A DNA stretch of 64,000 nt from NCBI GenBank assembly GCA_964293475.1, contig CAXYYJ010000024.1, positions 1 to 64,000 of the forward strand, read 5' to 3'. The DNA comes from UBA12170 sp964293475. Its GTDB lineage: Bacteria; Bacteroidota; Bacteroidia; Bacteroidales; UBA12170. The position numbers and the translations under genes were made by a program. The notes beneath the pieces are model-generated. The model had not been told where the DNA came from and did not search any database. It worked only from the letters and a program-made list of their open reading frames with translations. Of the stretch, positions 26,890 through 36,624 are shown in pieces (within the stretch, counting starts at the first letter, position 1; each line of letters begins with the position of its first letter).

Positions 26890-27900
26890 TTACAGCAATC
26901 CGGATGTTGATTCTCTCACAACCAAATTTGCTTGAATTACTTTAATTTGCGACCTGTTTATACCATCCATATTGTTTAGCAATAGCTTGGCTGCTTCCTC
27001 TCCCATCAATACTCCTTGTTGATCGATGGTACTTAAACTTGGAGAATAAATTGCCGAACTGATTTCGTTGGTAAAACCTATTACCTTTACATCCTTAGGC
27101 ACACATTTCCCATGTTTTATCAATCTTTTTATGGTGCCAATGGCGGTTAGGTCGTTCACTGCAAATATGCCGTCAAGATCGGGAATTCTAGCCAAAACTT
27201 CATCGGTTTTAACAAGGGCATCGGTATAGGAATCGCAAATCACTATCATGTCATCCACCACTTGTATGCCATTGTCTTCCAAAGCTTTTTTATACCCCAG
27301 AATTCTTTTTCGTCCTATATCCATGGTTGATGCTGCAGCAAAATGAACAATCTTTCTGCAACCACAATCAATGAGGTGTTTAACTGCTTCGTAGGCTCCC
27401 TGATAATCATCGAAAATGACTTTGTTATACTCTCCATCTGGCACCCTGTCAAAATAAACAATGGGAACTCCCAATTGGGCCAGCTTGTTAAAATGGCTAA
27501 AATCTTCAGTTTCTTTACTCATGGAGACTACCAAACCGTCCAATCTGTAGGACATGAAAGACTGTGTGAGCTGTATTTCCCGCTCCAGCATCTCATCGCT
27601 GTGGTAAATCATTACCTGATAGCCTTGTTCATAAGCCACATTTTCAACCCCTTCAATAACCGATGAGAAAAAATGATGCACCAATTTAGGAACCATGATC
27701 CCGATTATCTTGCTTCTGCGGTTCTTTAAACTCAGAGCAATTTCATTGGGCCTGTAATTAAGCTCACGTGCCATTTCCTGAACCGCTTTTTTGGTTGCAG
27801 TGCTGATATCCGGATGATTCTTTAATGCTCGGCTTACAGTAGAAACAGAAATGTTTAAAATTCTCGCTATGTCTTTAATAGTTATCGGATGCCGACTCAT
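26890..27900 (-). CDS. LacI family transcriptional regulator
   Basis: A 336-residue LacI/GalR regulator. The N-terminal helix-turn-helix (ITIKDIARILNISVSTVSRALK, about residues 6-27) and hinge region lead into a periplasmic-binding-protein-like ligand domain (about 60-330). It is encoded divergently from the first susC gene, with CAAACGTTTG and AACCGATTGC sites between them. Related sites precede the second susC and the cytoplasmic amylase operon. The family binds such CG-centred palindromes. It is the probable regulator of alpha-glucan use, with maltose or a related sugar as plausible effector. Confidence 0.93.
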   Translation of the reverse strand: MSRHPITIKDIARILNISVSTVSRALKNHPDISTATKKAVQEMARELNYRPNEIALSLKNRRSKIIGIMVPKLVHHFFSSVIEGVENVAYEQGYQVMIYHSDEMLEREIQLTQSFMSYRLDGLVVSMSKETEDFSHFNKLAQLGVPIVYFDRVPDGEYNKVIFDDYQGAYEAVKHLIDCGCRKIVHFAAASTMDIGRKRILGYKKALEDNGIQVVDDMIVICDSYTDALVKTDEVLARIPDLDGIFAVNDLTAIGTIKRLIKHGKCVPKDVKVIGFTNEISSAIYSPSLSTIDQQGVLMGEEAAKLLLNNMDGINRSQIKVIQANLVVRESTSGLL

Positions 27901-27945
27901 ACCTTATGATTTAATTTTGTTCTAAAAATACCATTTTTTTTCAAC

Positions 27946-27970
27946 CGCAAACGTTTGTGAAACCGATTGC
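27946..27970. promoter_or_regulatory. LacI-type operator pair between lacI and susC
   Basis: The perfect palindrome CAAACGTTTG (27948-27957) is followed by the half-site-like AACCGATTGC (27961-27970). On the minus strand its TTTG (27951-27948) could be the -33 element of lacI, with TATTTTTA (27930-27923) as a weak -7. That would allow autorepression. On the plus strand it lies upstream of the susC promoter region. Confidence 0.65.
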
Positions 27971-28109
27971 ATTAATTTTATTCATTATCATTGTTAATAA
28001 ATCATAAAATCTTGATGAATTTTGTAAATTGGTCAAAATTTTTGGTGCAAGTTATAAAATACTTAAACATCCTATTGGTATTGAACAATCAATTTTAAAC
28101 AAATATCAT

Positions 28110-31091
28110 ATGTTACAAATTTATCAAAACCTGAAATTCCTCTGCCTGGTCTTACTGGCATTGGGTTTCTCTTCTCTAGTTTACGGTCAGAGTATGACCG
28201 TGACCGGAACAGTGACCGATAAATCGGACGGGGTTACTCTGATTGGCGTTTCTGTTCTGGAAAAAGGAACTACCAACGGTACCATTACCGACATCGACGG
28301 GCGCTACTCCATTAATGTGAAACAGGGCGCTATTTTGGTTTTTAGCTATGTTGGTTATTCCAATCAGGAGCTAACCGTTTCCAGCTCATCGCTGAATGTG
28401 AGCATGATTTATCAATCTGAGCTCCTCGAAGAAATCGTGGTTATCGGATATGGTGAAGTAAAAAAAGGCGATGCAACAGGCTCAGTGGCAACCCTGGGAC
28501 AGGATGAATTTAATCAGGGTGCCATCACCTCTCCACAGGAACTGTTAACCGGAAAAATTTCCGGTGTTCAGGTAACAACCGATGGAGCTCCAGGTGGTGG
28601 TTCTGTTATCAGAATCAGAGGTGGTTCAAGCTTATCTGCGAACAACGACCCACTTATCGTTATCGATGGTATACCAGTGGATAACGATGGAATTTCAGGT
28701 ATTGCTAACCCTTTAAGTACCATTAATCCTGACGATATTGAATCAATGACAGTTCTAAAAGACGCATCTGCAACTGCTATTTATGGTTCGAGAGCATCAA
28801 ACGGTGTTATTCTTGTCACTACAAAAAAAGGTAAACAAGGAACTCCATTCACTCTAACTTACAATGGATTAGCAACTTTCTACACCGTTTCTGATTATAT
28901 TGAAGTATTGAATGCCGATGAATTCAGATCTCAAGTTAATTCCATTTACGGTGCAGAATCTTCTGCTGCCAGCTTAATGGGAACTGCTAATACCGATTGG
29001 CAAAAAGAAATCCTCAAAAACTCCTTTGGCCAGGATCACTCTGTAACAGCTACTGGTAGTGCAGACAAGCTTCCTTATTATGTTTCATTAGGCTACATGG
29101 ATCAAAAAGGTATTTTAATTACATCCGAATACAAAAGAACTACTGCTGCCGTTTCTTTGAACCCCAGCTTGTTTAAGGATCACCTGAAACTCAACGTTAA
29201 TTTAAAAACTATGTTCACCCAAAGTCGGTTTGCCGACCAGGGCTCTCTTGGAAGTGCCATCGTATTCGACCCTACCCAAAATGTTCGGGAAGAAGGAAAC
29301 GATTTGGGCGGATACTGGGAATGGATGCAAACCAATGGAAATGGCCGTCCCATCACTATTGCACCTGTTAACCCTGTTGGTCTGTTGGAACAAAGAGAAG
29401 ACAGGTCGAATGTTAGCAGATATATGGGTAATTTTCAAGCCGATTATAAATTCCACTTCCTTCCAGACCTCAGAGCCAATCTGAATCTGGCTTTCGATAA
29501 TTCCGGATCCAATGGTACAATCAACGTTCCTTTAAATGCAAGAAGCGCTTATGATGTTGATGCAAATGGTGATATAATTGGTGGAAGAATGAATCATTAT
29601 TCTCAATCAAAAAAGAACCAAACTTTAGATTTCTATCTGAATTATACCAAGGATATTACCTCTATCAAATCTAAAATTGATTTGACCGCTGGTTATTCCT
29701 GGCAGCATTTTTACAGAAGCAATTATAGCTATAACAGTAACATCATTCAGACCGACATAACCGATGGTCCAATAAGGCCCACCGAGTATTTCTTAGTTTC
29801 TTTCTTCGGCAGATTAAACTACACTTTGGCCGACAGATACTTGTTAACAGCCACCCTAAGAAATGACAACTCTTCACGTTTCTCTAAAGATAACAGAGCA
29901 GGTATTTTCCCTTCTGTAGCTTTGGCATGGAAAGTTAAAGAAGAAGGTTTTCTGAGAGATGTTAACTCTGTTTCTGAGTTGAAATTGCGCGCCGGTTGGG
30001 GTGTTACTGGTCAACAGGACATTTTAAACAATAACTATCCTTATCTTCCATTATATATGTGGAGTCAAAGTAATGCAATGTATCAATTTGGAAATCAATT
30101 TGTTTACACATTACGCCCCAGCGGATACGATGAAAATATTAAATGGGAAGAAACCACAACCCTTAACTTTGCTTTGGATTATGGTTTTGCCCGCGACAGA
30201 ATCTATGGATCTATTGAATACTATATCCGCGAAACCGATGACTTAATCAACTATATTTCTGTTCCTGCTGGTTCAAACCTGACCAACTACATTTATACCA
30301 ACATTGGTTCCATGGAAAACAGAGGGGTTGAATTCAGTATCACTGGACGTCCGGTATCATCGAAAAATGCTCTTTGGGAAATTGGCTTGAATGCAAACTA
30401 TAACCAAAACGAAATCACCAAGTTAACTCTTAATGATGCTTCAGGTTATGTTGGTGTTCCAACTGGTATCATCAGTGGCGGTGTTGGTAATAATATTCAG
30501 ATTCACAGCATTGGTCACCCCATGAATTCGTTCTATGTTTACGAACAGGTTTACGATGAAAATGGATTACCCATTCAGGGTCTCTATGTTGACAGAGATG
30601 GTGATGGTGAAATAACTGAAAAAGATAAATACCATTACAAAAAACCTTCCGGGGATATCATCTATGGTGCAAATACCCGTTTCACTTACAAAAGTTTTGA
30701 GATTTCGGCTGCTGGCCACGGAAGTTTTGGTAACGCAGTATACAACAACGTGAACTCATCCAACGGTTCTGCCGGAAGCATGTACAACAGTGTTGGCTAT
30801 TTAATAAACACCACTGTAGATGCTAAGGAAAATAATTTCACCAACTATGAATATTTTTCTGATTACTATGTTGAAGATGCTTCATTCTTCAGAATTGACT
30901 ATGTAAAATTAGGCTATACCTTCCAAAAACTCTTTACAGATAAGTCGAGCTTAAATCTTTCTTTCACAGTTCAAAACCTTTATACTTTCACAAACTATAC
31001 TGGTCTTGATCCCGAAGTGTTTGGCGGCATCGACAATAATGTGTATCCAAGATCGAGAAATTTTATTGTTGGCCTGAAACTTAGTTTATAA
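28110..31091 (+). CDS. susC: SusC/RagA family TonB-dependent outer membrane transporter (locus 1)
   Basis: A TonB-linked outer-membrane transporter for oligosaccharides. I place the start at ATG 28110 (993 residues) because it begins directly with a signal peptide (MLQIYQNLKFLCL to VYGQ). An upstream in-frame TTG at 28029 would add 27 residues of unlikely sequence. Domains: carboxypeptidase-like N-terminal domain (VTGTVTDKSDG, about residues 28-105), plug domain with the Sus-type EIVVIGYG and DPLIVIDGIP motifs, then a 22-strand-type barrel ending in an aromatic beta strand. It is followed by susD, susE and a secreted amylase, so starch or maltodextrin is the likely substrate. Confidence 0.95.
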   Translation: MLQIYQNLKFLCLVLLALGFSSLVYGQSMTVTGTVTDKSDGVTLIGVSVLEKGTTNGTITDIDGRYSINVKQGAILVFSYVGYSNQELTVSSSSLNVSMIYQSELLEEIVVIGYGEVKKGDATGSVATLGQDEFNQGAITSPQELLTGKISGVQVTTDGAPGGGSVIRIRGGSSLSANNDPLIVIDGIPVDNDGISGIANPLSTINPDDIESMTVLKDASATAIYGSRASNGVILVTTKKGKQGTPFTLTYNGLATFYTVSDYIEVLNADEFRSQVNSIYGAESSAASLMGTANTDWQKEILKNSFGQDHSVTATGSADKLPYYVSLGYMDQKGILITSEYKRTTAAVSLNPSLFKDHLKLNVNLKTMFTQSRFADQGSLGSAIVFDPTQNVREEGNDLGGYWEWMQTNGNGRPITIAPVNPVGLLEQREDRSNVSRYMGNFQADYKFHFLPDLRANLNLAFDNSGSNGTINVPLNARSAYDVDANGDIIGGRMNHYSQSKKNQTLDFYLNYTKDITSIKSKIDLTAGYSWQHFYRSNYSYNSNIIQTDITDGPIRPTEYFLVSFFGRLNYTLADRYLLTATLRNDNSSRFSKDNRAGIFPSVALAWKVKEEGFLRDVNSVSELKLRAGWGVTGQQDILNNNYPYLPLYMWSQSNAMYQFGNQFVYTLRPSGYDENIKWEETTTLNFALDYGFARDRIYGSIEYYIRETDDLINYISVPAGSNLTNYIYTNIGSMENRGVEFSITGRPVSSKNALWEIGLNANYNQNEITKLTLNDASGYVGVPTGIISGGVGNNIQIHSIGHPMNSFYVYEQVYDENGLPIQGLYVDRDGDGEITEKDKYHYKKPSGDIIYGANTRFTYKSFEISAAGHGSFGNAVYNNVNSSNGSAGSMYNSVGYLINTTVDAKENNFTNYEYFSDYYVEDASFFRIDYVKLGYTFQKLFTDKSSLNLSFTVQNLYTFTNYTGLDPEVFGGIDNNVYPRSRNFIVGLKLSL

Positions 31092-31112
31092 CCATTAATA
31101 TCCTTAGAAATC

Positions 31113-33311
31113 ATGAAAAAGTTATATATAATTTTAATCGTTTTTATTGTGGGTTTCAGCTCCTGTCTCAAAGACCTGGACACAACACCGCTCGATGAAA
31201 CCGTTATTACATCGGCCTCGGTTTACGAAACCCCCGCTAACTATTATAATGTCCTTGCAAAATTATATGCTGGCCTTGCTGTCTCCGGACAAGAAGGTCC
31301 TGCAGGACAACCCGATATCGCAGGCATCGACGAGGGTTTCTCAACCTATCTGCGTCAATACTGGAAAGCTCAGGAATTAAGCACCGACGAAGCTGTTATA
31401 GCCTGGAACGATGGTAACCTGAGAGACTATCACGATATGGACTGGACTCCTTCCAACGAGTTTGTTACTGCCATGTACAACCGTATCTTCTATCAAATCT
31501 CTTTGTGTAATGAGTTCATCAGAGAATCAACCGATGATAAATTATCAGAAAGAAATATCTCTGGAACCGACAAAACCAATATCCAAAACTACAGATTGGA
31601 AGCTCGTTATTTACGCGCCCTGAGTTATTATCACGCCTTAGATATGTTTGGAAATGTTCCTTTTGTAACTGAAAATGATGCAGTTGGCGCCTTTCTACCC
31701 ACACAAATAAAAAGAGCTGACCTATACAGCTGGTTAGAGTCTGAATTAAAAGCCATTGAAGGTGGTTTGCCAGAACCCAGAGCCAACGAATATGGCCGCG
31801 CCGATAAAGCTGGTGTATGGGCAGTTTTAGCCAAATTGTATCTCAACGCCGAAGTTTATGCAGGAGTTAACAAGTACACTGAGGCCGCTACTTATTCTGA
31901 AAAAATCATCAATGCCGGTTATTCTCTAGAGCCTAACTATTTCCACAATTTCAACGGCGATAACCATTTAAGCTCTGAGATTATTTTCCCGGTTGCCTTC
32001 GACGGAATCCATACCCGCACCTGGGGTGGTATGACCTTTGTTGTTCATGCTGCTGTTGGTGGTTCCATGGTTCCTTCTGAGTTTGGTATCGATGGCGGTT
32101 GGGGCGGAACACGCGTTACAAGTGCGTTAGTTAAAAAATTCTACCCCGAAATCACCGAAAAAGGATTGGTGGTATCTCCTATTCCTCCCAAAAGCCGCGA
32201 ATACCCTGTTCTCTATTGTCCAGGTTCTTATCAGGGATGGGACCCAACCAACACAACCACAGTTTTGGCTTCGGTTAACAGCGATGGCAACTACGAAGGC
32301 TACTTCAATTTTGTTGATGCCGGAACCGCATTCAAATTCACCACTGGCCCAAGCTGGGACTATAACTGGGGTGATACAGGTGCCGACGGAACTTTAGATT
32401 TAGGAGGAACCGATATCGTTGCAGCCGATCCTGGCTACTACAAAATTAATGTGGATACAGTAGCGAAAACTTATACCGTTGTCAGTACCCATTGGGGACT
32501 TATTGGTTCTTCAACCGCTGGCGGATGGGATTCGGATCAGGATATGACCTATAACACCGAAACCAGCATGTGGGAAATATATACAGACCTTACCGAAGGT
32601 TTTATAAAATTCAGAGCCAACGACGATTGGGGAATCAATCTTGGTGACAATGCAGCCGATGGAATACTTGAGCCAGGTGGAGCGGATATTGCTATCGCAA
32701 GTGCCGGAAGTTATAAGATTACTCTAAAACTTGGAGCTCCAGACTATACATACACTGTATCTCTCGAGTCAGCTCCCGCATACGATGCCAGAGCTGCTTT
32801 CCACACCGATGGTCAAACCCTTATGATTGAAAGTATTTTCGAATTCACTCAAGGTTATGCTGTAGCTAAATTCAGAAATATTACCCGCGATGGAAGAATA
32901 GGTTCCGACCTTACCTTCCCCGATAACGACTATCCTGTTTTCCGCTTGGCCGATTTCCAACTCATGTATGCCGAAGCTGTATTGCGCGGCGGAACTGGCG
33001 ATTTGAATAAAGCTTTAGACTATGTTAACCAAATTCGCGAAAGAGCCTATGGCGTTGCCACTGAAAATATTTCTGCTGCCGACCTCACCCTGGATTTCAT
33101 TCTCGACGAACGCGCCCGTGAACTTTATTGGGAAGGTCACAGAAGAACTGACCTTATCCGTTACGGAAGATTTACAAGTGGCAGCTATCTTTGGGATTGG
33201 AAAGGAAATGTGAATACCGGAACTTCGGTTGATGATAAATACAACCTGTTCCCCATTCCTTCTACCGACATCGGATCTAACCCAAATTTGAATCAAAATG
33301 ATGGTTATTAA
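31113..33311 (+). CDS. susD: SusD/RagB family starch-binding lipoprotein with inserted SusE/F-like modules
   Basis: A surface lipoprotein of 732 residues with lipobox FSSC (Cys18). It is much longer than the usual 500-550 residues of SusD. Residues about 20-360 and 555-732 form the TPR-like SusD fold, with typical motifs YRLEARYLRALSYY and ELYWEGHRRTDLIRYG. Between them (about 363-553) sit two modules like those of SusE/SusF starch-binding domains: LYCPGSYQGWDP with FKFTTGPSWDYNWG, and WGLIGSSTAGGWD with IKFRANDDWGINLG. They replace the loop before DARAAFHTDGQ. It works with SusC as the lid of the transporter, 21 bases downstream of it. The reading frame is open throughout, so this is no frameshift artefact. 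Confidence 0.94.
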   Translation: MKKLYIILIVFIVGFSSCLKDLDTTPLDETVITSASVYETPANYYNVLAKLYAGLAVSGQEGPAGQPDIAGIDEGFSTYLRQYWKAQELSTDEAVIAWNDGNLRDYHDMDWTPSNEFVTAMYNRIFYQISLCNEFIRESTDDKLSERNISGTDKTNIQNYRLEARYLRALSYYHALDMFGNVPFVTENDAVGAFLPTQIKRADLYSWLESELKAIEGGLPEPRANEYGRADKAGVWAVLAKLYLNAEVYAGVNKYTEAATYSEKIINAGYSLEPNYFHNFNGDNHLSSEIIFPVAFDGIHTRTWGGMTFVVHAAVGGSMVPSEFGIDGGWGGTRVTSALVKKFYPEITEKGLVVSPIPPKSREYPVLYCPGSYQGWDPTNTTTVLASVNSDGNYEGYFNFVDAGTAFKFTTGPSWDYNWGDTGADGTLDLGGTDIVAADPGYYKINVDTVAKTYTVVSTHWGLIGSSTAGGWDSDQDMTYNTETSMWEIYTDLTEGFIKFRANDDWGINLGDNAADGILEPGGADIAIASAGSYKITLKLGAPDYTYTVSLESAPAYDARAAFHTDGQTLMIESIFEFTQGYAVAKFRNITRDGRIGSDLTFPDNDYPVFRLADFQLMYAEAVLRGGTGDLNKALDYVNQIRERAYGVATENISAADLTLDFILDERARELYWEGHRRTDLIRYGRFTSGSYLWDWKGNVNTGTSVDDKYNLFPIPSTDIGSNPNLNQNDGY

Positions 33312-33330
33312 TATTTTAAAATTTACTACA

Positions 33331-34470
33331 ATGAAAAAAATATCAATTTTATATATCGGCCTCATGAGCCTCTTGTTGATGTATTCTTGCAATAAGGATG
33401 ATAAAGATCCTGTTTTGAATACCAGCGAAGTTAAGCCTGCGGCCTTTACCAGCCCTGCTGCCGGTGCCACATTCGTGCTGCTGGAAGACAATAAAGATCA
33501 GGTTCTTACAAAGTTCACCTGGACAGCACCAGAGTATAGCTTTAGCGATTTAGCAAATACTTCCTACCGCCTGGAAATGGATTTGGCCGCCAATAATTTC
33601 AGTTCCCCGATTTTTGTTAAAAATATCGACGGAAACGAAATTGAATATACCGTGGGTGCCATGAACATTCTCATGCTAAACAACAATATCCCTATTGAAG
33701 TTTCCACAGCAGTTAGCTTCAGATTATTGTCTCATATCACTTCGCACAACACAGGTGAATCAACAATTTCTGAGCCCATCACCCTTTATATCACTCCTTA
33801 TAGTGAAGAAGTGATTTACAAATCCATCTATATGCTTGGCGACGGAACCGATCCGGGATGGGACAATGCCAATGCTCTTCCTGTGAGCTATATCTCCGAA
33901 GGTAAATTCGGTATCGTAGCAAACTTAGGCGGTGCTGGTAAATATTTCAAATTCATCTCTATGTTAGGCGCATGGGCTCCTCAATGGGGTACCGACACCG
34001 AAGGCACCGGAACTGGTGGTAATCTGGTTTATCGTCCCGACGAAACTGTTACCGATCCTCCTGCCATGCCATGTCCTGACGCCGCTGGTCTTTACAGAAT
34101 TGTTGCAGATACTGCTAATCTTACCTACGCCGTGTATCCAGCCCCCGCTTCCTTATATCTATTGGGCGATGGCTCTTTGGCCGGATGGGATAATACCGCT
34201 GCTTTGGAAATGACCAATAATGGCAATGGTAAATTTAGCATCACAACAACGCTAACTGCCGCCAACATTAAGTTTATCGAGAACTTAGGTCAGTGGGCTC
34301 CTCAATGGGGTTCTGCCGATGGCGCAAGCAATTTGAAAGGAAGTATTTCCTATCGTGCTACTGAAGCCGATCCCGACCCTGCTTCAATTCCTGTTGCAGA
34401 AGCCGGAACCTACCTCATCGAGGTTGATTTGGCTGCTCAAACTTACAAACTCATCCATCAATATTATTAA
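33331..34470 (+). CDS. SusE-like starch-binding outer membrane lipoprotein
   Basis: A surface lipoprotein; with the ATG at 33331 it has 379 residues and a lipobox MYSC (Cys20). An upstream ATG at 33298 overlaps the end of susD and would place extra residues before the signal peptide, so I reject it. The N-terminal SusE domain (about residues 30-150) is followed by two related starch-binding modules, each opening with an LGDG-x-GWDN type motif and containing APQWG. They probably provide aromatic platforms for alpha-glucan. Third gene of the sus locus, 19 bases after susD. Confidence 0.9.
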   Translation: MKKISILYIGLMSLLLMYSCNKDDKDPVLNTSEVKPAAFTSPAAGATFVLLEDNKDQVLTKFTWTAPEYSFSDLANTSYRLEMDLAANNFSSPIFVKNIDGNEIEYTVGAMNILMLNNNIPIEVSTAVSFRLLSHITSHNTGESTISEPITLYITPYSEEVIYKSIYMLGDGTDPGWDNANALPVSYISEGKFGIVANLGGAGKYFKFISMLGAWAPQWGTDTEGTGTGGNLVYRPDETVTDPPAMPCPDAAGLYRIVADTANLTYAVYPAPASLYLLGDGSLAGWDNTAALEMTNNGNGKFSITTTLTAANIKFIENLGQWAPQWGSADGASNLKGSISYRATEADPDPASIPVAEAGTYLIEVDLAAQTYKLIHQYY

Positions 34471-34590
34471 TAAATAATCATTGTTGCACAGGTATTTAAA
34501 TTTACCGGATCGCCTTTTTTTATACCAATCCAGTTTCCCCCGCAGTTTTTTCATATTTTCGTTTTTCATATTTAACAAAACTCTCATAGA

Positions 34591-36435
34591 ATGAAAAAGT
34601 ATATTTTATCCATTCTTGCCATTATTCTTTCTCTCCAAATTTGCTTAGGACAGAAAATCGACAAAATGGAACCGCCTTTTTGGTGGAAAGGAATGAACAA
34701 TCCCCAATTACAAATCATGTTTCATGGTCCTGATATTGCTGATTATGAAGTAAAAATTAATACTCCCGGGGTTGCCCTTTCCAAAACCATCAGAACCATA
34801 AATCCCAATTACCTGTTTGTTTATCTCTCCATACCAGCTGAATTAACAGCAAATCAGATTTCAATCCAATTCTTTAAAGATGCAACTCTGATTAATGAAG
34901 TTTTATATGAATTAAAGACCCGTGAACAAAATTCGGCCCATAGAAAGGGATTCGATAACTCCGATGTGATATATCTCATTACCCCAGACCGATTTGCCAA
35001 TGGAAACCCATCGAACGACCATATTGAAGAATTGGGCGATCATTTAGACCGAAACAACAATCAAGCCCGCCACGGTGGCGACATTGAAGGCATCATCAAT
35101 CATCTCGATTATATAAAGGACATGGGATTTACAGCCATTTGGATCAATCCGCTCGTGATAAACCAAATGCCCCGTACCAGCTATCATGGTTATGCAGCCA
35201 CCGATTTCTATCAAATCGACCCTAGGTTTGGGACTCTCGAAGACTATCTCAGACTTTCGCAGGAAGCTAAAAAAAGGGGAGTTAAACTAATCATGGATCA
35301 AATAATGAATCACTGTGGAAGCCATCATTGGTGGATGAATGATTTACCGGATACCAACTGGTTCAACAATCTGAATATCTACGGAATAAGCAACCACCGA
35401 AGAACAGCAATTAACGATCCTTATGCAGCCAAATCCGACAAAGAGTTTTTTGAGAAAGGCTGGTTTGTTACCGATATGCCCGACATGAACGGCTCCCATC
35501 CGCTTCTTCGCGATAACCTCATCCAAAACAGCATTTGGTGGGTCGAAGTAGCCAGTCTGGACGGAATTCGCCACGACACACACCCTTATCCCGGCGCTGA
35601 GTTTATGTCAGCCTATACCTGCGCCATCATGAACGAATACCCCGATTTTAATTTAGTGGGCGAAGAGTGGTCAGAAAACCCCATCATCACCTCACGCTGG
35701 CAAAAAGGAAACAGCCAGAACAATGATCTAAATTCATGTCTGCCATCGGTTTTCGATTTTCCTCTACAGGCAACCCTTGTTCGCTCCCTCCTGCAGCCCG
35801 AAAACTGGAATTCAGGATTCAACAATCTATACGAACTCTTAGCCTGTGATGGCATATATCCCGACCCGTTCAATCTGGTTGTTTTTCTCGACAATCATGA
35901 TATGGATCGGTTTTTCACTCAGATTCACGAGGATTTAGACCTTTTTAAACTGGGAATGACTTTCATTACCACCATACGCGGAATTCCACAATTCTATTAC
36001 GGAACCGAGATACTCATGTCGAATCCAAAAACCCACGATCACGGAGAGATTCGTTCCGATTTTCCAGGAGGATGGACAGGGGATGAAAAAAATGCATTTT
36101 CAGGATTAAATCTTTCTGACAAAGAGAAAGAAGCACAAGACTTTACGCGAAACTTACTGAATTTCCGAAAGAATAGCACTGCTCTTCATTCCGGACAATT
36201 GATGCATTATGCCCCACAAAACGGTGTTTATGTGTATTTCCGATATAACGAAACACAGAAAATCATGGTTGTTTTAAACAAAAGCGATAAAGCGGAAAGC
36301 TTCAACCCCCTGAAATATCCTGAAATGCTCAAAGGCAACGAAAGCGGATTTAATGTGCTGACAAACCACGAAATTGAACTAAAATCCTTGAGTTTAATGC
36401 CAAAATCAGCCCATATAATCCAAATTAACCCTTAG
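34591..36435 (+). CDS. Secreted GH13 alpha-amylase/neopullulanase, SusA-like
   Basis: A 614-residue exported enzyme with signal peptide (residues 1-20, ending LGQ). The N-terminal cyclomaltodextrinase-type domain (about 25-110, PPFWWKGMNNPQLQ) precedes the GH13 barrel. Catalytic residues are Asp329 (GIRHDTHPY), Glu358 (VGEEW) and Asp437 (LDNHDMDRF). The substrate motif MDQIMNHCG is also present. The architecture matches the periplasmic SusA neopullulanase of Bacteroides, which cleaves imported maltooligosaccharides. There is no lipobox or T9SS tail, so a periplasmic location is likely. It closes the first sus locus, 120 bases after the SusE-like gene. Confidence 0.92.
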   Translation: MKKYILSILAIILSLQICLGQKIDKMEPPFWWKGMNNPQLQIMFHGPDIADYEVKINTPGVALSKTIRTINPNYLFVYLSIPAELTANQISIQFFKDATLINEVLYELKTREQNSAHRKGFDNSDVIYLITPDRFANGNPSNDHIEELGDHLDRNNNQARHGGDIEGIINHLDYIKDMGFTAIWINPLVINQMPRTSYHGYAATDFYQIDPRFGTLEDYLRLSQEAKKRGVKLIMDQIMNHCGSHHWWMNDLPDTNWFNNLNIYGISNHRRTAINDPYAAKSDKEFFEKGWFVTDMPDMNGSHPLLRDNLIQNSIWWVEVASLDGIRHDTHPYPGAEFMSAYTCAIMNEYPDFNLVGEEWSENPIITSRWQKGNSQNNDLNSCLPSVFDFPLQATLVRSLLQPENWNSGFNNLYELLACDGIYPDPFNLVVFLDNHDMDRFFTQIHEDLDLFKLGMTFITTIRGIPQFYYGTEILMSNPKTHDHGEIRSDFPGGWTGDEKNAFSGLNLSDKEKEAQDFTRNLLNFRKNSTALHSGQLMHYAPQNGVYVYFRYNETQKIMVVLNKSDKAESFNPLKYPEMLKGNESGFNVLTNHEIELKSLSLMPKSAHIIQINP

Positions 36436-36500
36436 TTTTGGGCTTTTTTAGGCCAAAATTGGGTTAAAATGAATCTAAATTATGCCCTTAATTGCTAACC

Positions 36501-36524
36501 GCAAACGATTGCGCAATCGATTGC
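36501..36524 (+). promoter_or_regulatory. Double LacI-type operator upstream of the second susC
   Basis: GCAAACGATTGC (36501-36512) directly abuts the perfect palindrome GCAATCGATTGC (36513-36524). Both resemble sites at 27946-27970 and 11309-11351. The pair lies about 56-79 bases upstream of a near-consensus -7 box TAATTTAG (36580-36587) and about 100 bases upstream of the susC start. Confidence 0.75.
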
Positions 36525-36624
36525 AAATTATTTAACATTTTACTAAGTTCCATATATTACTGCATGGTTAATTATTTACTAATTTAGCGGAGATGAAATC
36601 AATACTAAACACTTAATTTATTAA

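Noticed and set aside
28029..28109. TTG-initiated N-terminal extension of the first SusC
   Set aside because: The signal peptide begins at ATG 28110; the extension has no secretory character and overlaps the probable promoter region.
33298..33330. Upstream ATG for the SusE-like gene
   Set aside because: It overlaps the end of susD and would place eleven residues before a complete lipoprotein signal peptide at 33331.
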